Source: Companilactobacillus pabuli (GTDB lineage Bacteria > Bacillota > Bacilli > Lactobacillales > Lactobacillaceae). Taken from it: a stretch of 64,000 bases of DNA. Each line of letters starts with the position of its first letter. The first letter of the stretch is position 1. The position numbers and the translations under genes are program-made. Shown here piece after piece: positions 44,101 through 52,498 of the stretch. The stretch lies in NCBI RefSeq assembly GCF_014058425.1, contig NZ_CP049366.1:620001-684000 (forward strand). The letters are read 5' to 3'. Below the pieces are notes generated by a model that did no database searches, was not told where the DNA came from, and worked only from the letters and a program-made list of their open reading frames with translations.

Positions 44101-44670
44101 ATGAAAATCTATACTAGAACTGGTGACAAAGGAAAAACTAGAATTATTGGCAATGATGTTTTATATAAGTCGGCTCAACGAATTGATTCATATGGAACAG
44201 TTGATGAATTAAATTCATTGGTTGGGGTAGTGATTGCTAATTTATCTGATAAAACAGAAGTTTTAAAAGATGAATTATTAGAGATTCAACAATTATTATT
44301 TGACTGTGGCACCGATTTGGCCGTTTCACCAACGGATAAAAAACATGATTTTATTTTTAAGGATGACAATGGTTCAGTCGATTGGCTTGAAAAAAAGATT
44401 GATGATTATTCAGCTAAAGTGCCAGTAACTAAGAAATTTATCTTACCTGGTGGTTCAAAAACTGCGGCCAATTTACATCTAGCTAGAACTGTTACTCGTC
44501 GTGCCGAAAGAGAAATCGTGGCTTTGATGCAAGAAGAACCAATCAATGAATTTGTTTTAAAATTCATTAATCGCTTGTCAGATTATTTCTTTGCGGCAGC
44601 ACGTTATAGCAATGTTCTTGATGGTGTTGAAGATATTCAATATCGTAATAGTAAACCCGTTTTTAGATAG
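44101..44670 (+). CDS. ATP:cob(I)alamin adenosyltransferase (PduO type)
   Basis: A 189-residue four-helix enzyme that makes adenosylcobalamin. The ATP-binding N-terminus YTRTGDKGKTRIIG, then SYGTVDELNSLVGVV, KKFILPGGSKTAANLHLART and VTRRAEREIV, together with FINRLSDYFFAAARYSN, are standard PduO landmarks. It has no DUF336 extension. AAGGAG precedes the ATG and the acetyltransferase gene follows after 8 nt. No cobalamin-dependent enzyme lies in this window, so its client is encoded elsewhere. Confidence 0.92.
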   Translation: MKIYTRTGDKGKTRIIGNDVLYKSAQRIDSYGTVDELNSLVGVVIANLSDKTEVLKDELLEIQQLLFDCGTDLAVSPTDKKHDFIFKDDNGSVDWLEKKIDDYSAKVPVTKKFILPGGSKTAANLHLARTVTRRAEREIVALMQEEPINEFVLKFINRLSDYFFAAARYSNVLDGVEDIQYRNSKPVFR

Positions 44671-44678
44671 GAGAGAAT

Positions 44679-45287
44679 ATGCGCTCACAAAAAGAAAGAA
44701 TGTTATCTGGCGATTTATACATTGCTGATGATCCAGAGCTTGCTAAAGATTTTCATAAGGCTAAGAGATTGTTGCGTGAGTATAACCAAACGACCGAATA
44801 TCAAGAAGCTGATAGACAAGCAATCTTAAAGGACCTTTTCAAGCAAAGTGGCAAAAAAATCCATATCGAACCCCCATTTCACACTGATTATGGGTGTAAC
44901 ACCGTTATAGGAGAGAATTTCTATAGCAATTATGACTGTATAATTCTAGATATTGCTAACGTCAAAATCGGCGACAATGTTATGTTTGGACCACGAGTGG
45001 GTCTTTACACAGCAGGGCATCCAATTGATGCAGTGATTCGTAATGAACATTATGAATATGGTAAACCAATAACGATTGGCAATAATGTTTGGGTTGGAGG
45101 AAATGTAGTCTTTAATCCAGGTGTCACGGTTGGCGATAATGTTGTAATTGGATCGGGATCCATTGTTACTAAGGATATTCCTAGTAGCGTTATAGCGGTT
45201 GGAAATCCTTGTAAAGTTTTACGTAAGATTAACGATCAAGATAAAAAGTATTGGGAAATGGAAAAGAAACGTTATTTTGAACAATAA
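44679..45287 (+). CDS. Maltose/galactoside O-acetyltransferase family protein
   Basis: A 202-residue left-handed beta-helix (hexapeptide) acetyltransferase with an N-terminal Maa domain (MLSGDLYIADDPELAKDFHK). The catalytic His is in LYTAGHPID and the acetyl-CoA-binding repeats are IGNNVWVGGNVVFNPGVTVG and DNVVIGSGSIVTKDIPSSVI. The family acetylates maltose, glucose or galactosides for detoxification. It is probably co-transcribed with the adenosyltransferase gene, with no clear functional link. Confidence 0.9.
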   Translation: MRSQKERMLSGDLYIADDPELAKDFHKAKRLLREYNQTTEYQEADRQAILKDLFKQSGKKIHIEPPFHTDYGCNTVIGENFYSNYDCIILDIANVKIGDNVMFGPRVGLYTAGHPIDAVIRNEHYEYGKPITIGNNVWVGGNVVFNPGVTVGDNVVIGSGSIVTKDIPSSVIAVGNPCKVLRKINDQDKKYWEMEKKRYFEQ

Positions 45288-45288
45288 A

Positions 45289-45320
45289 AGAGCCTGTGGA
45301 TTATCCACACGCTCTTTTTT
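45289..45320. terminator. Bidirectional terminator
   Basis: AAAAGAGCCTGTGGAT pairs with ATCCACACGCTCTTTT, between the convergent acetyltransferase and HAD genes. Confidence 0.9.
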
Positions 45321-46113
45321 ATATACCAAAAATTTCTTCTAAATGAGCAATAACACCTTGTTGATTATTGTTGATTGTTTGATACTTGGCTGTTTTTAAA
45401 ACGATGGGTGAACCATTTTCCATTGCAACGCTGTGACCGACATATCGTAGCATTTCCAAGTCATTACCACCGTCACCGAAAGCACACATTTCTTCAGGCT
45501 TTATGTTTAATTTATTCGATAAATATTCTAAACCGTAAGCTTTGTTAACATCAGCTCTTACAACATCAATATCACCGTGACCACTTGATGGAATGGCAAC
45601 TTCAGGTCCGATTAGATCAGCCAATTTTTGCATGTATAATTCTGTTTCATCATCAGGACAGTTGCAAGAGAATTTCAAAACATTATCATCAACTGCTTTA
45701 AAGTCGTCGACTAATTTAATCGTTGGAAAGTAGAAGGTGCTAATTTTGATAAATTCAGGAGTTGAGCTTTTTAAAACATAAGCAGATTTTTCGCCACACA
45801 TGACTGCTTGAATTTCGTCCAAACCATTTAAGAGATCAATTACGCGCATCTTCAAATCATCACTGAAAACGTCGGAACGAAAGACTTCATTATGACTACC
45901 GACCAATGCACCATTCTCAGCCACGAATAAAGTTTCTGGAAAATCTTTGAAGAAATTTCTTAATTGATCATATTGATTTCCACTGGCAGAAACGAATTGA
46001 ACATTATTTTGGAGCATATAATCATAAACTTTTTGAAATCTAGATTTATCGAAGGTCTTTTCATCAGTTAAAAAAGTACCATCCATATCGGTTGCAACTA
46101 ATTTGATTGTCAT
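45319..46113 (-). CDS. Cof-type HAD-superfamily phosphatase
   Basis: A 264-residue HAD phosphatase with motif I VATDMDGTFLTDEKTFD, motif II FVSASGNQYDQL and motif IV CAFGDGGNDLEMLRYVGHSV, plus a C2b cap (about 80-190). It belongs to the YwpJ/YidA-like sugar-phosphate phosphatases; the substrate is unknown. The ATG at 46113 has AAGGA about 9 nt upstream, and the ATG at 46131 is less well placed. It lies 75 nt after a second HAD gene on the same strand, with similar length but clearly different sequence. Confidence 0.88.
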   Translation of the reverse strand: MTIKLVATDMDGTFLTDEKTFDKSRFQKVYDYMLQNNVQFVSASGNQYDQLRNFFKDFPETLFVAENGALVGSHNEVFRSDVFSDDLKMRVIDLLNGLDEIQAVMCGEKSAYVLKSSTPEFIKISTFYFPTIKLVDDFKAVDDNVLKFSCNCPDDETELYMQKLADLIGPEVAIPSSGHGDIDVVRADVNKAYGLEYLSNKLNIKPEEMCAFGDGGNDLEMLRYVGHSVAMENGSPIVLKTAKYQTINNNQQGVIAHLEEIFGI

Positions 46114-46188
46114 ATTATTAAATCCTTTCAAGTTTGATTTAATTGTAAAAGAGAGTTTAAAGAACTAGCAATCGAAATTATTAAATTA

Positions 46189-46995
46189 TTAAAAGATTTT
46201 TTTGGTTAAAATTTTGGCAATTCCATCATTATCATTGGTATCAGTAACGTAGTCAGCATGGGATTTAGCGAGGTCTGAACCGTTACCCATAGCCACAGCT
46301 GTTCCAGCAAAATTGAACATTGGAATATCGTTTTGCTCATCACCAAGAGTCATGATCTCATCTGGTTCTATTTTGAGTGCTTGAGCCAATTTTTTCAGAC
46401 CGCTGCCCTTGTTGACATCTTGATGCATAATTTCCAAAAAATTACCACCAGCACGAACTACGTAATAGTCATTTGAGAATTGATCTTTAACTGGTTGTTC
46501 AAATTGATCGAGCTGCTCTTTTTCGCCAACAATGGCAGCTTTTGTTATTTCAAAATCGTCGTCCAATTCATCGGGAGTACGAATCAAAATTCCAGCGCTA
46601 TTTTCCCAAGCTTGAATGATAGCAAAACGATTAACATCATGATCAGAAGTGTAGACGTTACTTTCATCGTCTAAAACATAATATGGCATATGGTTGATAG
46701 TGGCATAACTGACGATTTTTCGATAACTATCATTGTCTAAAGTGTTTTTGGAAATGATATTGCCAGAAACGGTCTCAACTAATGCACCGTTATAAGTAAT
46801 TACGTACTGTTCATCACCACTGATACCTAATTCATTTAAATAAGGACTCACTCCAGCTAAGGGTCGACCAGAACAAAGAACAATTTTGATTCCCATTTGA
46901 AGAGCTTTTTGTAAAGCTTCTTTCGTTTGAATAGTAATTTTATTTTGTGAATTCAAAAGTGTGTCATCTACATCAATAGCGATTAATTTAATCAT
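46189..46995 (-). CDS. Cof-type HAD-superfamily phosphatase (YidA-like)
   Basis: A 268-residue HAD phosphatase: motif I IAIDVDDTLLNSQNKIT, motif II VLCSGRPLAGVSPYLNELGI, motif IV MTLGDEQNDIPMFNFAGTAV. GVSPYLNELG and MGNGSDLAKSHADYVTDTND make it close to YidA, a broad sugar-phosphate phosphatase. The second Asp of motif I is kept (DVDDT). Ribosome site AAAGGAG. It is probably co-transcribed with the next HAD gene. Confidence 0.9.
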   Translation of the reverse strand: MIKLIAIDVDDTLLNSQNKITIQTKEALQKALQMGIKIVLCSGRPLAGVSPYLNELGISGDEQYVITYNGALVETVSGNIISKNTLDNDSYRKIVSYATINHMPYYVLDDESNVYTSDHDVNRFAIIQAWENSAGILIRTPDELDDDFEITKAAIVGEKEQLDQFEQPVKDQFSNDYYVVRAGGNFLEIMHQDVNKGSGLKKLAQALKIEPDEIMTLGDEQNDIPMFNFAGTAVAMGNGSDLAKSHADYVTDTNDNDGIAKILTKKIF

Positions 46996-47059
46996 AAGTA
47001 CTCCTTTTTTAATTTGGTTAATTAAGATAAGGATATTGTACCAAATTGGTAAAACGTTT

Positions 47060-48028
47060 TCAATTTAAGACTCGTTCACGTAAAAATTGTCGTCTTCCAA
47101 TCGCAATTAAACCAGTTAAATAATCATTTTCAAAATTATGGTCGAAGTTTAATGAATAGTTTTGGTGTAATGGTAATTTACGATCGATGGTTTGTTTAAT
47201 ATGGCTGATTTCAGTATCTGATAAGTTTAATTTTTCGACATAGGCGATGACTAAATTAGGATTCAATAGACTGATGATATTTTGTAAATGTTGAATTATT
47301 TCTTGAGTTTTATTCTCTGAAGAAACGGTACCAAATTGAATTTCACCAGTTAAACCGTCGGCACCGTGTAGTAAATGATTGTTAATGACGATACCAACAC
47401 CAGGTCCAAAACTTTTAGGAAAGTAGATGCCAACTGTAATATTTTCCGAAGAAGATTTTTCATTGGCACCATAAGTACTAGCGTTGACATCATTAACGAT
47501 TGAAGAGTCGATACCAGTGGCAGTAGTAATTGCGGCACTTAAGTTAATACCTTGAAGTGATTGTACGTCACTAATTTGTAAAAGAGCATTCAATTCTACA
47601 CCTGGAATGCCAACAATAATTTTGTCAGGTTGATCTTTTGCAGCCATATTTTTGATGAAGTCTAATAAGTAATCTAATGAATCTAGAGATTTAGCAGCTT
47701 CTTTTCGTAGGTAAACTTGTCCTAATAAATCGCAAAGAAAATAGGTTATTTGAATTTTTCCATTATTTTCAATCAATTGTATAATTCCTAATTTACCGGC
47801 ATCAGCTCGTAATTGATAAGTTTTGGCACGTCGTCCGGGAGTATTTAAAAAACCATTAGTGATGAGTTGTTTGTTGTCCAATACATCTAGTAATTTATTG
47901 ATGCTAACAATACTTAGGCCAGTTTGAGTTGATAAATCCTTAGCTGATTGGGAACTATCTTGCTGTAATAAATTAAGCATTGTTAATAAATTTCTTTGGC
48001 GAGTAGATAGTTTGGCTTCCGTTGTCAA
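47060..48028 (-). CDS. ROK-family transcriptional regulator
   Basis: A 322-residue protein. A MarR-like winged HTH (TRQRNLLTMLNLLQQDSSQS, TGLSIVSINKLLDVLDNKQL) is followed by a shortened ROK domain with IVGIPGVEL, VNDVNASTYGANEK and GADGLTGEIQFG. The ROK zinc motif (CxCGxxGCxE) is absent and the protein is shorter than the usual 380-400 residues. The start is TTG 48028 with AGGAGG 8 nt upstream. It is divergent from the esterase gene; the palindrome at 48097-48108 between them recurs in the GH65/PTS intergenic region, so it may repress both. That is inference. Confidence 0.82.
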   Translation of the reverse strand: MTTEAKLSTRQRNLLTMLNLLQQDSSQSAKDLSTQTGLSIVSINKLLDVLDNKQLITNGFLNTPGRRAKTYQLRADAGKLGIIQLIENNGKIQITYFLCDLLGQVYLRKEAAKSLDSLDYLLDFIKNMAAKDQPDKIIVGIPGVELNALLQISDVQSLQGINLSAAITTATGIDSSIVNDVNASTYGANEKSSSENITVGIYFPKSFGPGVGIVINNHLLHGADGLTGEIQFGTVSSENKTQEIIQHLQNIISLLNPNLVIAYVEKLNLSDTEISHIKQTIDRKLPLHQNYSLNFDHNFENDYLTGLIAIGRRQFLRERVLN

Positions 48029-48096
48029 AAAAATAACCTCCTAATTGTCGTTTTGTCATATTTAATAAAAATATTTGTTATAATCTAGAAAAAGAT

Positions 48097-48108
48097 ATGT
48101 TTAAACAT
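48097..48108. promoter_or_regulatory. Palindrome ATGTTTAAACAT between ROK and esterase genes
   Basis: A perfect 12-bp dyad. Its core TGTTTAAACA recurs at 55244-55253 between the GH65 and PTS genes. It is a candidate operator for the ROK regulator. Confidence 0.5.
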
Positions 48109-48170
48109 GTAATATAATGTGATTAGTTATAAGGATAACAAATTAATTTTTTTAGAGAATGGTGACGTTT

Positions 48171-49214
48171 ATGATAAAGAATAATTATAACGTAGAACTT
48201 GAACGACTAAATCAAATTCAATCTGTTGATATACCACATTTGAAGAGAGTCCAAATGATAGTTAAAGATCGAGTGGATGCACATTCTTATGACCCAATAA
48301 TTTTTGATCACTTGAAACAATTACCGGATGATCCAGATTTACCAGATGATTTGACGCAATTACGTGATGGCAATAATCACAATATCGTCCAAAATCCTTA
48401 TCCTAATATTACTGTAGAAAATAATTTTACTTACGAGTTAGGTCGTAAAGTTCGCTATTTGAAGATTTTTAGAGATAATGTATCATCAAATAAAGCTCTA
48501 GTTTATATGCATGGCGGAGCTTTTTATGGTGGTACTCCAGAAGATACTTTACCATTTTTAAGTTTTTTAGCCACTAAATTTGCTGGGGTGATTTACAGTG
48601 TTGATTATGGAATAGCCCCAGAAAAGCCTTATCCAAACGGCATCATGGATTCATTGTCGGTTGTAGCTGAAGTTCATAAATCGTTTGAAAAGATATCTTT
48701 AGCGGGGGATTCCGCCGGTGGTGCGATTGCCTTAGGTGTCAGTCAACTGTGTCATAATTTAGGACTTTGTGAAATAGAGAAGCATGTTTTATTCTATCCC
48801 ACAGTTGTACATGGTTCTAATCATCAAGGCTGTTTTTGGAATGATCATGAAATTCCAATTAAAGAAGACCAAAAACGTATTTTGCACAACAATTATACGC
48901 AGTTTAAGCAATTGGATTCTATCATGACAAAATATTATGTGAACGGGCAAAATATCGACCTAGAAGCACCAATTATTTCACCATTGTATGCTCAGCCATT
49001 AATTTTTAAAAAGGTATTAATGTTGACTGGTGAATTTGATCCATTTAGATTGCAAGATGAAGCTTTTGTCCAAAAAATTGGTTTAGCTGGGTGCGATGCT
49101 AAATATATTCGTTATGGTGGCTTAGGACATGCCTTTTTAAATTACATCGGTAAAGTTCCAGCCGTCGAAGATGCTTTGAATATGACAGCTCAATATTTAA
49201 ACGAGGACAAATAA
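48171..49214 (+). CDS. Alpha/beta-hydrolase, HSL-type esterase
   Basis: A 347-residue esterase of the hormone-sensitive-lipase (bacterial family IV) type. The oxyanion motif is YMHGGAFYGGTPEDTLPFL, the nucleophile ISLAGDSAGGAIALGVSQL, and Asp and His are in LTGEFDPFRLQDEAF and YGGLGHAFLNYIG. It has no signal peptide. The start at ATG 48171 with GGTGA upstream is preferred over ATG 48159. Substrates are likely short-chain esters. It is divergent from the ROK gene. Confidence 0.87.
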   Translation: MIKNNYNVELERLNQIQSVDIPHLKRVQMIVKDRVDAHSYDPIIFDHLKQLPDDPDLPDDLTQLRDGNNHNIVQNPYPNITVENNFTYELGRKVRYLKIFRDNVSSNKALVYMHGGAFYGGTPEDTLPFLSFLATKFAGVIYSVDYGIAPEKPYPNGIMDSLSVVAEVHKSFEKISLAGDSAGGAIALGVSQLCHNLGLCEIEKHVLFYPTVVHGSNHQGCFWNDHEIPIKEDQKRILHNNYTQFKQLDSIMTKYYVNGQNIDLEAPIISPLYAQPLIFKKVLMLTGEFDPFRLQDEAFVQKIGLAGCDAKYIRYGGLGHAFLNYIGKVPAVEDALNMTAQYLNEDK

Positions 49215-49227
49215 AAAGCAATCTCAC
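49213..49227. terminator. Left half of a bidirectional terminator split by element E
   Basis: GCAATCTCAC here pairs in all ten positions (one T-G) with GTGGGATTGC at 49509-49518, flanked by A5 on the left and T6 on the right. Element E occupies the loop between them. Confidence 0.7.
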
Positions 49228-49230
49228 CTT

Positions 49231-49497
49231 TTAGAATAGTTTAGAATTCCGTCCTCCATAGCAAAGAAAATTTGGCTGGAACGTAGTGGGCACGATTTTG
49301 AGCTTTTGCATGAACCAAGTGCGCAAAATCTCAAAACTCGGCCTTATTCTAAGCAACAAGTTGCTAAGAATAATTTCACTACTGAGCCAATTTTCTTTGC
49401 TATTCCGGACTAAATAGTAGTTTTATATTTTTATGACCAAACAAATAAGCCTCAATTCAGATAGATAGTTAATCAACTATATCTGAATTGAGGCAAT
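49231..49497. mobile_element. Structured element copy E, single unit plus central hairpin
   Basis: One plus-oriented unit (about 49246-49412) has the outer stem AGCAAAGAAAATTTGGCT with AGCCAATTTTCTTTGCT. Inside are the stems TAGTG/CACTA, CGATTTTGAG/CTCAAAACTCG and TTATTCTAAGCAAC with GTTGCTAAGAATAA. The central hairpin follows (GCCTCAATTCAG 49449-49460 with CTGAATTGAGGC 49483-49494). The second inverted unit and the right terminal repeat are missing, so it is truncated. It sits in a terminator loop between convergent esterase and MATE genes. Confidence 0.7.
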
Positions 49498-49522
49498 TTT
49501 TATTTTAAGTGGGATTGCTTTT

Positions 49523-50875
49523 TTAAATATTTTCACCGAGAAGATTACTCATATTCTTGAGCTTTTTAATTTGAATATTCCACGTACTTACTAAAACTAG
49601 AACTGATCCACTCCAAGCTAATGGATTGGCCATGGCAGCTCCATAGAAACCAAAGAAGTGAACTAAAACGATTCCGGCGAAGACCCGCATCAATAGTTCA
49701 GCAATTCCGGCAATAGTAGGAGCTTTTTGATTGCCCAAACCTTGAAGTGTATATCTAACGATGAATAGTATCGACAAAATAAAGTAAGTCGAACCGTTGA
49801 AGTAATAGTAGATTTGAACCAAATTTAAAACGGCATTTTGAGAACCATTCATGAATAGGTGCGAGATGGCACGTCCAAAAACGATCAAGAGACCACCAAT
49901 CACAAGACTGGAAGAAACAGAAATAATGATACCATCACGAACGCCACGTAAGATTCTTTGGAATTTCTTAGCACCGAGATTTTGGGCTGTGTAGTTGACT
50001 AAAGCTAAGCCAAAACTGAAGGCTGGCAAAGTGGCAATTTGTTCAACACGTCCAGCAACAGTATAGGCTGCAACGGCATTAGCGCCTAGAGTATTCAACA
50101 TTACTTGCAAGATGATGGAACCAATGGCAATGATAGAAGATTGAAATCCCATTGGTAAACTAATGTGGAGTAACTCTTTGATTTCTGCTTTGTCGATTTT
50201 GAAATCTTTTCGCGTCAAAATCAAATAAGGAATGTGATGACGAATGTAGAAATAAAGAATTATAAATGTAATCGTCTGTGCGACTACGGTTGCTAATCCA
50301 GCACCAGCTACACCCATATGCAAATATAGAATGAAGACTAATTCTAATAAAATGTTTAAAACGGTACTGATGATCAAGAAAAATAATGGTACACGTGAAT
50401 CACCGAGTGCCCGCATTGTATTACCTAAAAAATCGAACCCAACGAAAGAAAATATTCCTGCAAAAATAATTTCCAAGAAGATAAATGAATCACGAATTAA
50501 AACTTTAGGTGTCTGCATAACAACTAACAGTGGATAGGCGAGGGCTAAGGCCAACAAAGTAAAAATAATTGTGATCCAGAAAGAGATAATTATTCCAGAA
50601 GCAAAACTCTGTCTTACACCTTGCTCATCGTGAGCACCATGTTTTTGTGCCGTTAGGATGGTTAAACCACTGGTCATGCCTTGGGCAAAGCCAATGATTA
50701 AACCAGTCAAACCACCAGTAGCACCAACACTAGCTAAAGCATTAACACTGATTGTTTTCCCAACGATTAAAGTATCAATGAAACTATAAAATTGTTGGAA
50801 AAAGTTACCTAGTAGTAAAGGAATTGTATACAGAAAAATGACTTTCATAGGTCTTCCACGAGTCAGATCTATCAT
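49523..50875 (-). CDS. MATE-family multidrug/sodium antiporter
   Basis: A 450-residue membrane protein with about 12 helices. The MATE repeats are visible: RPMKVIFLYTIPLLLGNFFQ, QFYSFIDTLIVGKTISVNAL, ASVGATGGLTGLIIGFAQGM in the first half and LPMGFQSSIIAIGSIILQVM, AAYTVAGRVEQIATLPAFSF in the second. Such proteins export cationic drugs or metabolites using Na+ or H+. AAAGGGG precedes the ATG. The substrate is unknown. Confidence 0.9.
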   Translation of the reverse strand: MIDLTRGRPMKVIFLYTIPLLLGNFFQQFYSFIDTLIVGKTISVNALASVGATGGLTGLIIGFAQGMTSGLTILTAQKHGAHDEQGVRQSFASGIIISFWITIIFTLLALALAYPLLVVMQTPKVLIRDSFIFLEIIFAGIFSFVGFDFLGNTMRALGDSRVPLFFLIISTVLNILLELVFILYLHMGVAGAGLATVVAQTITFIILYFYIRHHIPYLILTRKDFKIDKAEIKELLHISLPMGFQSSIIAIGSIILQVMLNTLGANAVAAYTVAGRVEQIATLPAFSFGLALVNYTAQNLGAKKFQRILRGVRDGIIISVSSSLVIGGLLIVFGRAISHLFMNGSQNAVLNLVQIYYYFNGSTYFILSILFIVRYTLQGLGNQKAPTIAGIAELLMRVFAGIVLVHFFGFYGAAMANPLAWSGSVLVLVSTWNIQIKKLKNMSNLLGENI

Positions 50876-51052
50876 ATGGCAAATTCCCCTTTATCTAATT
50901 AAGACCATTCTAGCATGTTTAAAATTAATAGTTATAAATGCAACACATAAATATCGTTTTTTTAGAGAACCATTTTATTATAAATTAAATTAATTGTCAT
51001 GATAATAGAAATAAGCTATGTTAAAGGTATAAAAAGATCGGAGGGTGTTTTA

Positions 51053-52387
51053 ATGTCAGCAAAATTTGATTTTGACGTACTTTATATTGGAGCAGGTCAT
51101 GGTACTTTTGATGGAGCGGCTCCCTTGGCTCAAACAGGAGTTTCTGTCGGAGTTATCGAAAGTGGACTAGTCGGAGGAACTTGCCCAAATCGAGGTTGTA
51201 ACGCTAAGATAACGCTTGATGAACCGGTTAAAATGACTCGTGAAGCTCAAAGAATGGGTGATATTTTACAAGGAAATATTTCCATTGATTGGGCTAAAAA
51301 CATGGAACATAAACAAGAAATTATTGATGTTTTGCCAGAAGGATTGACAAAACGTTTGGAAGACGCCGGTGCTAAGGTTATGCACGGTCATGCTAAATTT
51401 GTCGATAATCATACTGTTGCTATTGATGATAATAAGAAAGTTACAGCTGAAAAGATTGTTATTTCAACAGGCTTGAAACCACATCGTCTCGATATTCCTG
51501 GAACTGAATTAGCACAAGATAGTGAAGATTTCTTGAATTTGACTGAATTGCCAAAGCATATCACGATTATTGGTTCAGGTTATATCGGAATGGAATTTGC
51601 CACAATCGCTAATGAAGCTGGTTCAAAAGTTACAGTGATGTTGCATTCTGATAAGATTCTAAGAGCTTTTTACCAACCATATGTTGAACAAGTAGTTGCT
51701 GATTTGAAAAAACGTGGTGTTCAATTTATCAAGAATAGTAATGTTCAATCTTTTGAACAAGAAAATGACAGTTATTTAATTCACTATGGTCAAGATGAAA
51801 CTTTAACTACTGATTGGATTTTGGATGCTACTGGAAGAATTCCTAATGTTGATAATTTAGGTTTGGATGAAATTGGTGTTAAATACGATAAGACTGGTGT
51901 TTTGGTAAATGATTATTTACAGACTAATATCGAAAATATTTATGCTTCTGGGGATGTTATCTCAAGTAATCAACCAAAAGTAACTCCAGCCGCTTACTTT
52001 GAATCTAAGTATTTGATGTCTCTATTCTCAGGACAAACTACTGATCCAATCAAATTCCCAGTAATCCCAACAGTGGTCTTCACTTCTCCAAGAATTGCTC
52101 AAGCTGGAATTTCAGTTGATGAAGGTAAGAAGAAAGGTTATCAAATCAGCGAAAATGATTTAGCTAACTACTGGTATTATATTGTTGACAAAGAACCAAT
52201 CGCCCACAGTACTCAAATTCATGACAAAGAAGGTCATTTAGTTGGTGTCACAGAAGTTAGTGACCAAGCTGAAGATGCTATCAATGCCTTATTGCCAGCG
52301 ATTGAATTTAAGTTCGATCGTCAACAAGTTAGCCGCTTAATTGGATTATTCCCAACAATTGGTTATGCTGCTTGGCATCGTGCTTAG
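51053..52387 (+). CDS. FAD-dependent pyridine nucleotide-disulfide oxidoreductase
   Basis: A 444-residue flavoprotein of the glutathione/mercuric reductase family. FAD motif: VLYIGAGHGTFDGAAPLAQT. Redox-active pair: GGTCPNRGCNAKITLDEP (CxxxxC). NAD(P)H motif: ITIIGSGYIGMEFATIANEA. A second FAD motif NIYASGDV and a dimerisation domain (about 320-444) follow. The C-terminus lacks the conserved HP..E pair of glutathione reductase; GYAAWHRA ends the protein. A reductase of thiols or another oxidant is likely, substrate unknown. GGAGGG precedes ATG 51053. Confidence 0.85.
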   Translation: MSAKFDFDVLYIGAGHGTFDGAAPLAQTGVSVGVIESGLVGGTCPNRGCNAKITLDEPVKMTREAQRMGDILQGNISIDWAKNMEHKQEIIDVLPEGLTKRLEDAGAKVMHGHAKFVDNHTVAIDDNKKVTAEKIVISTGLKPHRLDIPGTELAQDSEDFLNLTELPKHITIIGSGYIGMEFATIANEAGSKVTVMLHSDKILRAFYQPYVEQVVADLKKRGVQFIKNSNVQSFEQENDSYLIHYGQDETLTTDWILDATGRIPNVDNLGLDEIGVKYDKTGVLVNDYLQTNIENIYASGDVISSNQPKVTPAAYFESKYLMSLFSGQTTDPIKFPVIPTVVFTSPRIAQAGISVDEGKKKGYQISENDLANYWYYIVDKEPIAHSTQIHDKEGHLVGVTEVSDQAEDAINALLPAIEFKFDRQQVSRLIGLFPTIGYAAWHRA

Positions 52388-52412
52388 AAGCAAAATAATC
52401 TTATAAAATCAA

Positions 52413-52469
52413 AAATAAGCAGCTATTCAGGTATAGTCAATTAACTATTATCTGAATAGTTGCTTATTT
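52413..52469. repeat. Solitary copy of the element's central hairpin, acting as terminator
   Basis: AAATAAGCAGCTATTCAG (52413-52430) pairs over 18 bp (one G-T) with CTGAATAGTTGCTTATTT (52452-52469). The loop contains TATAGTCAATTAACTAT. The central hairpins of elements C, D and E have the same frame (AAATAAGC, ATTCAG, TAGTC-ATTAACTA) but different stem bases, changed on both sides. It lies between convergent genes and probably serves as their bidirectional terminator. Confidence 0.7.
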
Positions 52470-52498
52470 ATTTTTAGCAAAATTTTTCTTTTAAAAAA

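Noticed and set aside
47041-47062. cre site TTGAAAACGTTTTAC near the ROK gene end
   Set aside because: It lacks the fixed C near the 3' end and lies at the end of the ROK gene, so evidence is weak.
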